DNA of 64,000 bases from Micromonospora cathayae (GCF_028993575.1 NZ_CP118615.1:2728001-2792000), one strand, 5' to 3'; shown: positions 33,259 through 41,432, counted from the stretch's first letter. Numbers and translations: made by a program. Notes: generated from the sequence alone by a model not told the origin.

Positions 33259-33614
33259 CGGGGCTCCTGGGTGGGTCGGGTGTGGATGGCGGGGGTCTGT
33301 CGGCGGAGTCGGTCGAGGGCGGCCCGGTCCTGCTCGGCGGCGGCGCGGTTCGGTGCTTCCCGGGCCGGTGCCGGTGGGGTGGCCAGGACCACGCCGACGG
33401 CGGCGAGGTCGACCAGCCGCCGTCCCCGCTTCTCGCCGATGGCCCTCTCCAGCGCCCGCTGGTGGATTTCCTCCGACGGGGTCAGCGGGGCGTCCGGTTC
33501 GGGGCGTCCACGCCGGGCCAGGACCGGCTCCAGGACGGCTCGGCAGGCGGCGATGCCGCGGGCGTTGCGTTCGGTCTGCTCGGCGGTGATCTCGAAGCGG
33601 GACGGGCCGTTCAT
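33255..33614 (-). CDS. hypothetical phage protein
   Basis: 119 residues from the ATG at 33614 (overlapping the DnaC-like stop): ITAEQTERNARGIAACRAVL, LTPSEEIHQRALERAIGEKR and a Pro/Ala/Arg-rich tail. Helical, charged. Not recognised. Confidence 0.55.
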   Translation of the reverse strand: MNGPSRFEITAEQTERNARGIAACRAVLEPVLARRGRPEPDAPLTPSEEIHQRALERAIGEKRGRRLVDLAAVGVVLATPPAPAREAPNRAAAEQDRAALDRLRRQTPAIHTRPTQEPR

Positions 33615-34248
33615 GCGGCGGCTCTCCGCCGGTCGCTGCCGAGCAGAGCGATGACCTTGCAGGTCTCGACGAGGCGGGAGGCGATGCGGTCGCCGAGGCC
33701 GTCGCGGAGTTGGGCGAGCGGGATGTTGGTGGTGAAGATGGTCGGCTGCATGGCCTCGTAGCGGGCGTTGATCAGCCGGTAGGTGGTCTCCTCCACCCAC
33801 TCGCTGGACTTCGCCGCTCCGAGGTCGTCAACGAGCAGCAGCGCGGCGTCGCGGTACCGCTCCAGCGAGCCTTCCGGGTCGCGTCCGGAGGGGCGCAGGG
33901 CGGCGGTGAAGTCGGCGAAGGGGACGGCCTCCCACCGGACGGACCGGCCGCAGCCGAGGGCGGCGCGGATCGCGCCGTACGCCTGGAAGGTCTTGCCGGT
34001 GCCGACGGGCCCGGAGATCAGCAGGGACCGGCAGGTAGTGGGGTCGGCGTGGAAGTCGGCGGCCCAGGCGAGGATGTCGGGCTGGTCGGCGACGGCCTCG
34101 CGGTAGCGGCGGGGAACCGCTTGGCGCACTCGACGGCGGCGCGGGCGTCGTACCAGTCGCGGAGGGCCTGCCCGCCGGTTGCCTTGGCGTCGGAGGCACA
34201 GAGGGTGCAGGTGGTGATGTCGCTGCCGTGGGTGCAGGTGGTGTCCAT
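33611..34248 (-). pseudogene. DnaC/IstB-like helicase loader, one apparent frameshift
   Basis: From the ATG at 34248, MDTTCTHGSDITTCTLCASD (zinc knuckle) and a helix (LRDWYDARAAVECAKRF) lead into an AAA+ domain in another frame from about 34115: Walker A GPVGTGKTF, Walker B LLLVDDLGAAKSSEW, sensor TIFTTNI, then RIASRLVETCKVIALL. One missing C in CCCC (34115 region) would join AKRF to PRRYREAVADQ. A GTG at 34129 could still start the ATPase part (172 residues). Loads the replicative helicase with the neighbouring replication protein. Confidence 0.7.
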
Positions 34249-34249
34249 G

Positions 34250-35019
34250 TCAGAGTCCCTGGGTGTAAGCGGTGGCCGGGTCCTGGGGGTCGCGGTACGC
34301 CTGGTGGCGGTGGCCGTTGACGGCGGCGAGGTGCCGGCCGGGCGGGCGGTTCATGACCTCGTTGACGACGCTGGGCAGCGTCGAGGGGTGGAGGGCCTTC
34401 GCCGACCATTCCTGGAGTCCTCCACGAATGTCGGCGGCGGTGATGCCCTCGCCGAGCATCGACTTGATGCTCTTGCCGAGCTGACCGATGACCTGGCCGG
34501 GCGGGCGCTTCTGGCACCGGTCGAGGTACTCACCGAGGAGTGTCTGGGCGGTCGCGTCAGCGTCGTCGTGCGACGACCGAGCCGGAGGCGAGGGGCGTCC
34601 CGCCGTAGGCGGAATAGATCCCTTCCCTTCCCTTCCACTCCCTTCCGCAGGGGAGGGCTCGCGAGGGCTCCCGGAATCCTCGCGAGGCTTCACCGAATCG
34701 GCGGGGAATCGGGGCTTGCCGGGCTTGTCGACGCGCTGGTGCCGTTCCCAGTTGCGGACCTTCAGCACGGGCCCGACGGGGGCCTCGTACTGGTCGAGTC
34801 GAGCAGATCGATCGTGACCAGCTCAGATAGCAGGTGCTTGATGTCGACGTTGTCGCCGGGGAAGATCTGCATCTTCAGCCGGACGGGCTTCTCGTCGATG
34901 TAGCCCTGGTCGTCGACGAAGTTCCAGATGCCGATGAACAGCAGACGCGCCCACGGGCTCAGTTCAACGATCTTCTCGTCGACCCAGAATTCGGGCTTGA
35001 TGCTCCGGATGCGTGCCAT
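34250..35019 (-). pseudogene. phage replication initiation-like protein, frameshift by 5-bp duplication
   Basis: From the ATG at 35019: MARIRSIKPEFWVDEKIVEL, LLFIGIWNFVDDQGYIDEKP, the typical start of actinophage replication proteins. At 34794-34803 TCGAG is tandemly duplicated; removing 5 bp joins DLL to DQYEAPVGPVLKVRNWERHQ. The rest has a low-complexity linker and a helical C-terminus (LGEYLDRCQKRPPGQVIGQL; GGLQEWSAKALHPSTLPSVV), as in DnaT/helicase-primase partner proteins. About 255 residues if intact. Confidence 0.7.
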
Positions 35020-35086
35020 CAGATGGTGTTCCTGTCCGTTTCGTGAGGATCGAGGGTTCGCGAGTCCTCGCGAGGACTCGCGAGGG
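34659..35086. repeat. dispersed CTCGCGAG palindromes
   Basis: TCGCGAG octamer-type palindromes occur at 34659-34668, 34678-34687, 35057-35064, 35066-35075 and 35077-35086, three of them in tandem with a 10-11 bp period. They lie in the linker of the replication gene and in the 3' end of the next gene. They may be an iteron-like origin, or encode repeated PRED motifs. Confidence 0.45.
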
Positions 35087-35219
35087 TTCCGGGAAAGTGC
35101 TGGGCGAGGTGGTCCTCAAGACCCCCTATCGCCGCGTTCGCTGATTCGGTTTCGTCGGCACCGTGGCCAAGAACGGTGACGGTGCAGAGCGGGCAGTCGA
35201 CCGTGGCTGCGGTGGTCAC
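35019..35219 (-). CDS. small zinc-knuckle protein
   Basis: 66 residues from a GTG at 35219: VDCPLCTVTVLGHGADETES then a helix ending LEDHLAQHFPG, a C2-H2-like small protein, with a tail PREDSRTLDPHETD encoded by the repeat cluster. Coupled to the replication gene (overlapping stop and start). Confidence 0.55.
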   Translation of the reverse strand: MTTAATVDCPLCTVTVLGHGADETESANAAIGGLEDHLAQHFPGTLASPREDSRTLDPHETDRNTI

Positions 35220-35380
35220 GCCGCCTCCTTCCGGTCGCGCTGGCGGGCCCGGGCGAGGTGGAGCACCTGGGCGGGGGTGTCGGGCCGTTCGCGGGCGGTG
35301 TCGGCGTACGGGCCGTACCGCTCGGCGAGGAGGGCCTGGAGGCGCTCGGCGCGCTCCTGCTCGCGGGTGGTGGTGCTCAT
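35216..35380 (-). CDS. short helical protein (54 aa)
   Basis: From the ATG at 35380: MSTTTREQERAERLQALLAE, then RPDTPAQVLHLARARQRDR. Highly charged helix. It overlaps the next gene by 4 nt, which supports translation. The gap 35381-35481 has no gene. Confidence 0.5.
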   Translation of the reverse strand: MSTTTREQERAERLQALLAERYGPYADTARERPDTPAQVLHLARARQRDRKEAA

Positions 35381-35481
35381 CAGGTCCCCCTCGTTGGTGT
35401 GGTTCGTGGTCGGGTGGGTGGCGCCCTGCCGCGACGTGAACGCGGGTGTCCCGGCCGGGTCCGGTGTCAGGGCGGGCCGCA

Positions 35482-35937
35482 TCAGGCGGCCTGGCGGGTG
35501 CGGTGCCGGTACATCGCCTGATGCACGGCGGCCGGCTTGACGTGGAACCGGGACGCGACGGCGTGCACGTCGGTGGTGCGGGCCATCTGCGCCATCGCGG
35601 CGGTCCGGTCGGTGGCCCTCACCCGGGCCGGCGGGTCGCCGTCGATGAGTCGCTGCATGGCGGCCGGGTCGGGTTCGGGCCGGGTGGTGCGGTGCTCGTG
35701 GACCGGCCCGTACCGGTCGACGGGCACGCGGACGATGAGCACCGAACCGGGGGCGTGGGCGGCCCATCCGGGCACCTGGGCGGCGGGTTGGATGTCCCAC
35801 AAGGGCGGGCCGGTGATGACGGCGTGGGCCTGGTCGGCGAGGTCGTCGAGCTGGGCGGCACCGTCGGCGATGAGTTGGGTGCGGGTGTGCGACTCGTCGA
35901 CGATGGGCCAGACGAACTGGAGGATGTGGGTGCTCAC
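35482..35937 (-). CDS. hypothetical phage protein with C-terminal HTH
   Basis: 151 residues from a GTG at 35937. Central strand/helix region (AVITGPPLWDIQPAAQVPGW; GSVLIVRVPVDRYGPV) and a C-terminal HTH-like RTTDVHAVASRFHVKPAAVHQAM. Not recognised; possibly a small regulator. Confidence 0.5.
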   Translation of the reverse strand: MSTHILQFVWPIVDESHTRTQLIADGAAQLDDLADQAHAVITGPPLWDIQPAAQVPGWAAHAPGSVLIVRVPVDRYGPVHEHRTTRPEPDPAAMQRLIDGDPPARVRATDRTAAMAQMARTTDVHAVASRFHVKPAAVHQAMYRHRTRQAA

Positions 35938-36236
35938 GGCTGGCCTTTCTGGGTGCGGGTGTGGCAGGGGCATTCGCAGCGGGAGGCGGTGCACCGCTGG
36001 TGGAGGCGACCTCGGCAGGACGGTCCGATCAGCAGTCGGCGGCTGGTGGCGACGAGCCGGCGAACCTCGGTGCGGGTGAGCCGGTCTGGTCTGGCCGGCC
36101 GGACGGTCTCCCGGTAGCCGCAGTGCAGGCAGTGCTGTGCGCTGGTGTTGGTGACGCCGTCGGCGGGTTCGACCTCGAGGGCCTTCGCGCAGCGAGGGCA
36201 CCTCTGGTCGGATCGCTGCCCGCCGACGGCGTTCAT
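35934..36236 (-). CDS. zinc-finger protein
   Basis: 100 residues from the ATG at 36236. An N-terminal ribbon (RCPRCAKALEVEPADG ... HCLHCGYRETVRP) and a C-terminal Cys/His cluster (CTASRCECPCH). It overlaps the RecA-like gene stop. Probably nucleic-acid binding; function unknown. Confidence 0.55.
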   Translation of the reverse strand: MNAVGGQRSDQRCPRCAKALEVEPADGVTNTSAQHCLHCGYRETVRPARPDRLTRTEVRRLVATSRRLLIGPSCRGRLHQRCTASRCECPCHTRTQKGQP

Positions 36237-37120
36237 CAGGCGGGCTTGCGGGCTTTTCCCAGGCGCGACAGCAGTGCGCCGAGGGTGGTGGGTTCGCCGT
36301 TCTCGTCGTTCACGGCGGCACCGAGCCGGCCGGCGGCCTCCTCGGCCTTGTACAGCTGCCCCAGCTCGTCGAACCCGGTGGTCGGGTCCAGGGCGGTGCG
36401 GGCCACCTCGGAGACGCTCATGCCGGGGTCCGCGCCGTCGGTGAGCCAGGCGAGGATGCGCTGCCCGAATTCCTCGTCGGGTTCCCGGATGACGGACTTC
36501 GCCAGTGGCTTGCAGCGGGACTTCGCGACGATCAGGGTGTTCTCGAGGTCCAGGTCGCCGACGACGTCGAACTCGTATTCGATGCCGTCGCGCTGTTCCG
36601 GCTTGGTGCCGATCTTCCGGGGCACCTTCTTGCCGCGGTCGTTCTCCTCGATGACGTACTCGGTCTTGGTGCGCATGGTGACGATGACGTGGCCGGGGTA
36701 GGCCAGCAGCGCGTCGACCATGGCCCGTTCCATGGGCCGGGCTTCTTTCCAGCCGGCAAAGGTGTTGCCGCCACCGGACCGCTTGGCGGCCTGGTCGACC
36801 TGCTCGAGCATGCCGCCGGTGCCCATCCAGAAGTGCGACAGCGAGTCGACGATGACGACGTCGTAGCCGGCGTTCCCGGCGGCGGCTAGGGCCTTGACGA
36901 GCTGCCGCGGGTCGTAGGTGTGCATCTGGAGGGTGTCGAAGGTGAACTGGTCGGCGTACTTGGAGGCGCTGCCGCGTTCGGTGTCGATGACGGCGATGCG
37001 TCCTCCGAGGGCGGTGCCGGTGATGAGGCTGGTGTAGGTCTTGCCGCTGCCGGAGGGCCCGGCGAACGCGAGACGGGCCTTGGCCTGGGCCTTGGTCGCG
37101 GGGGTGAAGCTGAGTTCCAC
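36236..37120 (-). CDS. RecA-like ATPase (AAA_24 / Sak-type recombination protein)
   Basis: 294 residues from a GTG at 37120 with AGGAAC upstream. Walker A GPSGSGKT (about 22-29), DTERGSASKYADQF, Walker B VVIVDSLSHFW, and TMRTKTEYVIEENDRGKK. This family is common in actinophages and is linked to single-strand annealing recombinases and replication. The position within the replication block fits. Intact. Confidence 0.75.
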   Translation of the reverse strand: MELSFTPATKAQAKARLAFAGPSGSGKTYTSLITGTALGGRIAVIDTERGSASKYADQFTFDTLQMHTYDPRQLVKALAAAGNAGYDVVIVDSLSHFWMGTGGMLEQVDQAAKRSGGGNTFAGWKEARPMERAMVDALLAYPGHVIVTMRTKTEYVIEENDRGKKVPRKIGTKPEQRDGIEYEFDVVGDLDLENTLIVAKSRCKPLAKSVIREPDEEFGQRILAWLTDGADPGMSVSEVARTALDPTTGFDELGQLYKAEEAAGRLGAAVNDENGEPTTLGALLSRLGKARKPA

Positions 37121-37130
37121 GGTGTTCCTT

Positions 37131-37349
37131 TCAGGTGGTGCGGTTGGTCTTGCCGCCGGGGATGAGCCGGAGTTGCGCACCGCCGGGTTCGCAGCCGGGG
37201 TGCCGGTCGTAGGTGTTGGGGGTGCCGTCGGGGCCGGCCGCGGCGGCGGGGTCGACGGGCCAGCCGCAGCCGCCCGCGCACGGCTTGCCGCCGTTGAGCA
37301 CGGCGGTGACGTGGGCGGCGATGTTGGCCCACCGGCCGACCCGGGTCAC
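37131..37349 (-). CDS. small Cys-rich protein
   Basis: 72 residues: AAHVTAVLNGGKPCAGGCGWP and DRHPGCEPGGAQLRLIPGG. Short, Gly/Pro-rich. It overlaps the HTH gene by 4 nt. Not recognised. Confidence 0.5.
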   Translation of the reverse strand: MTRVGRWANIAAHVTAVLNGGKPCAGGCGWPVDPAAAAGPDGTPNTYDRHPGCEPGGAQLRLIPGGKTNRTT

Positions 37350-37579
37350 CGCCGGCCGTCCAGGTCGATCAGCCCGGCCTGGTGGGCGAGGACCACGGCG
37401 TGGACGACGGTGGCCGCGCCGAGCTGCTCACGGATCCGGGTCAGCCGCACGCAGATGGTCTGGGCGGTGACGTCGAGGCGGTGGGCGATCTGCCGCTGGG
37501 TGAGGCCGCCGGCGAGGTGCCGGAGCAGCAGCACGTCGGCGGGGCTGAGCTCGGTGGTCGGGACGGTCGCGGTGGTCAC
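37346..37579 (-). CDS. LuxR-type helix-turn-helix protein
   Basis: 77 residues from a GTG at 37579; almost entirely the GerE/LuxR HTH: LSPADVLLLRHLAGGLTQRQ, IAHRLDVTAQTICVRLTRIR. No receiver or ligand domain. It probably regulates early phage genes. 4-nt overlaps on both sides. Confidence 0.7.
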   Translation of the reverse strand: MTTATVPTTELSPADVLLLRHLAGGLTQRQIAHRLDVTAQTICVRLTRIREQLGAATVVHAVVLAHQAGLIDLDGRR

Positions 37580-38061
37580 GGGGTCACCTCCCGGGTGATG
37601 TCGACGCCGCCCTGGGCGATGTCGTCCCAGTAGTCCTCGTCGGCGCCGGCGCAGCGGGGGCAGTAGCTGACCTGATCGCCTCGGCCGTTGGTGCCGGTGC
37701 GCCAGCCGGCGGCGCGGGCCTGTTCGGTGGCGGGGCTGGTGGTGCTGTCGTCGATGTGGTGGGCGAGGCGGCAGTGGGTGCAGGCGGCCTTGTGCCGGGC
37801 GTCCTGGATGTCGTCGATCCGGAGCAGCCCGGTGGCCTGGTCGACCCCGGCGTGGACGGCCTGGTCCTCGGGGGTGGGGGCGACGAGCTGCCGGGCGGCA
37901 GGGCTGAGCCCGTGCCCGACGTCGACCGGCCGGACAGCACCGGCGGCGTGCCGGCCTCGGATGGCGCGGCGACGGCCGACGTACCAACGGGGCCGGGTCG
38001 GGTCGGCGGCCGGGGCCGGCACGGCGTGCTGCTGCTGGGTGGGGGTGTCGATGCCGGTCAC
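37576..38061 (-). CDS. hypothetical phage protein with zinc motif
   Basis: 161 residues from a GTG at 38061. Arg-rich N-terminus (RPRWYVGRRRAIRGRH), a middle helix and CTHCRLAHHIDDS ... YCPRCAGADEDYWDD (two CxxC). Function unknown. Confidence 0.5.
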   Translation of the reverse strand: MTGIDTPTQQQHAVPAPAADPTRPRWYVGRRRAIRGRHAAGAVRPVDVGHGLSPAARQLVAPTPEDQAVHAGVDQATGLLRIDDIQDARHKAACTHCRLAHHIDDSTTSPATEQARAAGWRTGTNGRGDQVSYCPRCAGADEDYWDDIAQGGVDITREVTP

Positions 38062-38836
38062 CGGGACACCTCGCTGCCCGCGTAGTACCGGTTGGTGTCG
38101 CCGGCCTTGATGGCGGCCCGGGTGGCGGCGGTGATCACGCCCCGGATCGAGCGGTCGCCGGCTCCCGCGACCTTCTCGGCCGGTACCGGAACCTCGGGCA
38201 CCTCGCAGCAGCCGCAGCCCCGGGTGAGCCACTGCTGGGTGTCGGCGAGGGTGTACCGGCCGGCGTCGTTGGCCTTGCTGCGGTAGCCAGCTCCGTCGGG
38301 CCCCCACCACGCCTTTGGTGGTGCGACCAGATCAGGTACTGCGGTTCGGTCGCCGGGGCGTGCTCGGCGGCGGTGAACAGGTCGGGGCCGTCGAGCTGGG
38401 CGAGCGCCTGCTCGAGGTGGGCGACGATGCGGGCGAGCCGGGTACGGACGTCGGCCACGTCGGCCTGGTCGTCCTCGGGCGGCTCGGGCAGCCGGTGGGT
38501 GTCGGCCTGGTGCCAGAGGTCGGAGCTGATCTGCTCCAGCTCGGCGCGGAGCCGGTCGACCTCGGCGAGCAGGGCGGGGATGTCCTGCCGGGCGGCGGCG
38601 ATGAAGCGGGCGTCAGCCTCCGGGTCGGTCTCCACGGCCTCGTCGTGGCCCCAGTCGCACCGGTCGTCGTCGTCCACCTCGGCGACGGACTGGATGCAGG
38701 TGAAGCTGCCGCGTCCGGTGACCTCCAGGCCCCGGACGATGTGGGTGCCGTTACCGACGCCCCACGGCCCGGGGGTGGCCTCGTTGAGGCGGTAGCGGAT
38801 GGCGTCGAGGTCGAGGCTGGTGGTGGTGTCGGTCAT
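38058..38836 (-). pseudogene. Ead/Ea22-like phage protein, one apparent frameshift
   Basis: From the ATG at 38836: LDAIRYRLNEATPGPWGVGN, then DPEADARFIAAARQDIPALLAEVDRL, the Ead/Ea22-type pattern of actinophages, and a coil. Near 38310 coding moves frame: PQYLIWSH must join KAWWGPDGAGYRSKANDAGR, which continues to a stop at 38058. The full product would be about 258 residues with a C-terminal CGCCEVPE motif. Function unknown. Confidence 0.6.
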
Positions 38837-38916
38837 CGGAGGCTCCAGACGATGGGGGCGAGGATGGCCGCCCAGGCGGCCAGGGACAGGGGGATGGCGG
38901 CGAGGAGGCCACGCAT
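38833..38916 (-). CDS. possible 27-residue membrane peptide
   Basis: An ATG at 38916 (GGAGGGGG upstream) opens a frame for one hydrophobic helix, MRGLLAAIPLSLAAWAAILA, ending in an ATGA overlap with the Ead-like gene. A GTG at 38946 would give 37 residues. Coupling supports it; length is weak evidence. Confidence 0.4.
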   Translation of the reverse strand: MRGLLAAIPLSLAAWAAILAPIVWSLR

Positions 38917-38942
38917 GGCGCGCACCCCCTCCGGGTCGGGGA

Positions 38943-39131
38943 TCACTGGCCGTCTCCGTCGAGGCAGCAGGGCTCGTCGACGGGTGCCGGGCAGCCGTGC
39001 AGGCACACCCCGCAGGACCGTTCGATGCAGTGGTCGCCGCTGTCGTCGGCCAGGCAGGTGGCCGGGTCGCAGATGCAGCAGCCGGGCCGGGTCGCGGTGG
39101 TGGTGGGCGTGATGTGCAGGTGGATGGTCAC
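38943..39131 (-). CDS. small Cys-rich protein
   Basis: 62 residues from a GTG at 39131 with nine or more Cys (GCCICDPATC, CIERSCGVCLHGC, CC). Probably binds metal. It overlaps the methyltransferase stop. Function unknown. Confidence 0.5.
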   Translation of the reverse strand: MTIHLHITPTTTATRPGCCICDPATCLADDSGDHCIERSCGVCLHGCPAPVDEPCCLDGDGQ

Positions 39132-39766
39132 GCGGCAGCCCTCCCGGCGGTGACTGCGACGAGGAGCTGCCGGCCGATGTGCTCCGTGCAGGCGGGCGGG
39201 ATGGCCTGCCGGCCGCCCAGGTTGGTCATCCAGTGGCAGCCGAGGGCGTCGGTGAACGCCCGTTCCCCCTTGTGCTCGAAGGCCAGCAGGGTCGGGTTGC
39301 GGTAGCAGCGGCACGGCGGCAGCAGCTCGTAGCCGGCCCAGTGGCCGCGCTGGAACACCCGGTGCCGGCGCACGTTGAGCCCGAACTGGGTGCCGCAGAG
39401 CAGGTAGTCGGGGCGCATGGTGCCGTCCCACGCGGCCTCGGGGACGTTCTCGACGACGTAGGGCAGGCCGAGCCGGTCGAGGGCGTCGAGGGTGGGGGTG
39501 AGCAGGTCGGGGTGGTTCTCCCGCTTGCCGCGCCACGAGGTGACCCGGGCCCGGGTCTGGCAGGTGGGGCTCGCGGCGACGGCGGCGGGCCGGTACTGGC
39601 GGACGAGGTCGGGCAGGAGGGTGAGGGCGTCGCCTTGGTGGAAGGTGAACGGGTAGCGGGGCTGGGGGTGCAGGTCAACGCCGATGACGTGGAAGCCGGC
39701 GCGGTGGTAGCCCATGCTGGCGCCGCCTTCGCCGCAGTACAGGTCGATAGCGATCGGACGGTTCAC
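39128..39766 (-). CDS. C5-cytosine DNA methyltransferase-like protein
   Basis: 212 residues from a GTG at 39766. Motif I IDLYCGEGGASMGYHRAG, motif IV region SPTCQ with the catalytic Cys preceded by Thr rather than the usual Pro, motif VI-like VVENVPEA and motif VIII-like VRRHRVFQ. It lacks a long target-recognition domain, so it is at the short end of the family, a size seen in actinophages. No restriction gene is adjacent. It may protect phage DNA. Confidence 0.75.
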   Translation of the reverse strand: MNRPIAIDLYCGEGGASMGYHRAGFHVIGVDLHPQPRYPFTFHQGDALTLLPDLVRQYRPAAVAASPTCQTRARVTSWRGKRENHPDLLTPTLDALDRLGLPYVVENVPEAAWDGTMRPDYLLCGTQFGLNVRRHRVFQRGHWAGYELLPPCRCYRNPTLLAFEHKGERAFTDALGCHWMTNLGGRQAIPPACTEHIGRQLLVAVTAGRAAA

Positions 39767-39957
39767 GCGGCGGCCCTCCCGGCGGTGAAGTGCACGATCG
39801 GCGCGCGGCGGACCTGGCGGCGGAGAGCGGCGCACCGACACCGCTCCCGCACCAGCCGGTCACCGCAGCACGCCTTGACGCGGACGGTGATGCGGGGCAG
39901 GTGCGGCACCGGCGGGGGCGGCGCGTCCGGCCGGTCGTCCGGCCAGCCGGCGGTCAC
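39763..39957 (-). CDS. small hypothetical protein
   Basis: 64 residues from a GTG at 39957: Pro-rich start, then VRVKACCGDRLVRERCRCAALRR. Cys/Arg-rich, perhaps nucleic-acid binding. 4-nt overlaps with both neighbours. Confidence 0.45.
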   Translation of the reverse strand: MTAGWPDDRPDAPPPPVPHLPRITVRVKACCGDRLVRERCRCAALRRQVRRAPIVHFTAGRAAA

Positions 39958-40610
39958 GCCGCACCAACCCGGGTGTCACGCAGCCGCACCCGAGGGCGGG
40001 CCTCGACCTGCTCGACGGTGCGCAGGTGCGGGTGCCGGCGGCGGTTGAACCACCGGTCCCGGTGGCCGTCCCGACCGTCCCGCTTCGCGTCGTACATGGC
40101 GGCGTCGGCGCGGGCCAGCGTCAGCCGCAGCGACGGTGCCGCTCCCGCCAGACCGACCGACCCCGTCACCGGCAACTCGGTGCCGTCGGCGAGCGGCACC
40201 AGCCACGACGCGGCCAGGTCAACCAGCCGGTGGGTGCTGTCGATGACGACCAGCTCGTCCCCACCGAGACGCGCCACGACGTGGTAGCGGGCCGCCAGGT
40301 GCTGGGCGATGTGCACGAGGACCCGGTCCCCGGTGTCGTGGCCGTAGGTGTCGTTGATGTGCTTGAAGCGGTTCAGGTCGATCAGCGCCAGGGCGTCGGA
40401 GGAGTCGACCTGCCACGTCCACGCCTGGGCGAGGCCGTCGCGGTTGAGGAGGCCGGTGAGGGGGTCGTGGGTGGCGCGGTGCTCGGCGGCGCGGAGGGCG
40501 GCCCGCAGGTCGGCGTTCTCGGCGCGGGCCTGCGCCAGGTCGGCCTGGAGGTCGTTGAACGTGATCCGGATCGGGTCGGTGGTGGTTTTGTCGGTACGAT
40601 CGGTGTGCAC
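39954..40610 (-). CDS. phage-borne GGDEF (diguanylate cyclase) protein
   Basis: 218 residues from a GTG at 40610 with GAAGGAG 8 nt upstream. A short coil (LQADLAQARAENADLRAALR) precedes the GGDEF domain: HDPLTGLLNRDGL, ALIDLNRFKHINDTYGHDTG and the active site ARLGGDELVV. The substrate-binding residues (D, N) are kept and no RxxD inhibitory site precedes GGDEL. No sensor or membrane domain. It should make c-di-GMP from GTP if expressed. In actinomycetes c-di-GMP controls sporulation through BldD, so it could influence host development (inference). Confidence 0.75.
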   Translation of the reverse strand: MHTDRTDKTTTDPIRITFNDLQADLAQARAENADLRAALRAAEHRATHDPLTGLLNRDGLAQAWTWQVDSSDALALIDLNRFKHINDTYGHDTGDRVLVHIAQHLAARYHVVARLGGDELVVIDSTHRLVDLAASWLVPLADGTELPVTGSVGLAGAAPSLRLTLARADAAMYDAKRDGRDGHRDRWFNRRRHPHLRTVEQVEARPRVRLRDTRVGAA

Positions 40611-40722
40611 TTGGACATCTCCTTCGTCGGGGATCTGTGTCCGGGTGGAGCCCTCGCGCCGTTGCACCGGCCGGGGGCTCATCCGTGTCGGGCTGGTCAG
40701 CCCCAGTCGAAGTCGCGGCGGT

Positions 40723-41199
40723 TCACGCGGCGGCCCTCGCAGCGATCCGCTCGCGGCGGCACGTCTTGCACTCGCGGCGGGCCCGGCCCTTGGCCGTGCG
40801 GCGCGAGTACGTGTTCTCCGGGCTGTACTCGTGGCCCCGCGGGCAGTGCGTCTTCGCCGCGTTCCGGTTCGGCGCGGTGTGCGGGGACCGCAGCAGGTTG
40901 TCCCGCTGGGTGACCGCCTCCAGGTGGGCCGGGTTGACGCACCGCCGGTGGACGCAGCCGGTCCCGCCGGGGCAGGACTGGTCGGCGTTGTGGCAGAGGT
41001 GGTCGACGACCAGGCCGTCGGGGACGGGCCGGACCATCAGCTCGTAGGCGACCCGGTGGGCCGGATCGTTCTGCTTGCCGAACCGCGCGTACCCGTCGGT
41101 GGTGAGGTCGCCCCGCCACAGCCAGCAGGCGTCGGGTCCGCCGGTGGTGTCGACCTGGGTGATGAAGGCCCGCAGCCGCAGCGGGTGCACGCTGGTCAT
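40723..41199 (-). CDS. HNH endonuclease
   Basis: 158 residues. CWLWRGDLTTDGYARFG then VVDHLCHNADQSCPGG, CVNPAHLEAVTQRDNLLRS is the HNH core with zinc-binding Cys, followed by THCPRGHEYSPENTY and CKTCRRER. Phage HNH proteins assist packaging or homing. Placed in the early region, away from the terminase. It overlaps the Xis-like gene stop. The 40611-40722 gap has no gene. Confidence 0.8.
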   Translation of the reverse strand: MTSVHPLRLRAFITQVDTTGGPDACWLWRGDLTTDGYARFGKQNDPAHRVAYELMVRPVPDGLVVDHLCHNADQSCPGGTGCVHRRCVNPAHLEAVTQRDNLLRSPHTAPNRNAAKTHCPRGHEYSPENTYSRRTAKGRARRECKTCRRERIAARAAA

Positions 41200-41432
41200 G
41201 CCGCCCTCCGGTTGTTGCGGGCGGGCCGCTCGCCGGCGGCGACGATCTGCTGGAAGTGCTCTTCGGTGTAGCGGCGGTGCTTGCCGATGAACGTGCAGGG
41301 GATCTCGGAGGCCTTCGCCTTGGCCTCGACCCAGCCGACCGGCACGCCGAGGCGGTGGGCCAGGCCGGCGTCGTCCATCAGCGGGCCGCCGGTGGACGGG
41401 GGAGCGGTCTGAGGCTTCGCGGTCCGGGCCAC
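41196..41432 (-). CDS. excisionase-like small HTH protein
   Basis: 78 residues from a GTG at 41432 (or MDDAGLAHRL downstream). DDAGLAHRLGVPVGWVEAKA and CTFIGKHRRYTEEHFQQIVA form the winged helix of MerR/AlpA/Xis-type proteins. It lies near the integrase but on the opposite strand. Probably directs excision. Confidence 0.7.
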   Translation of the reverse strand: MARTAKPQTAPPSTGGPLMDDAGLAHRLGVPVGWVEAKAKASEIPCTFIGKHRRYTEEHFQQIVAAGERPARNNRRAA

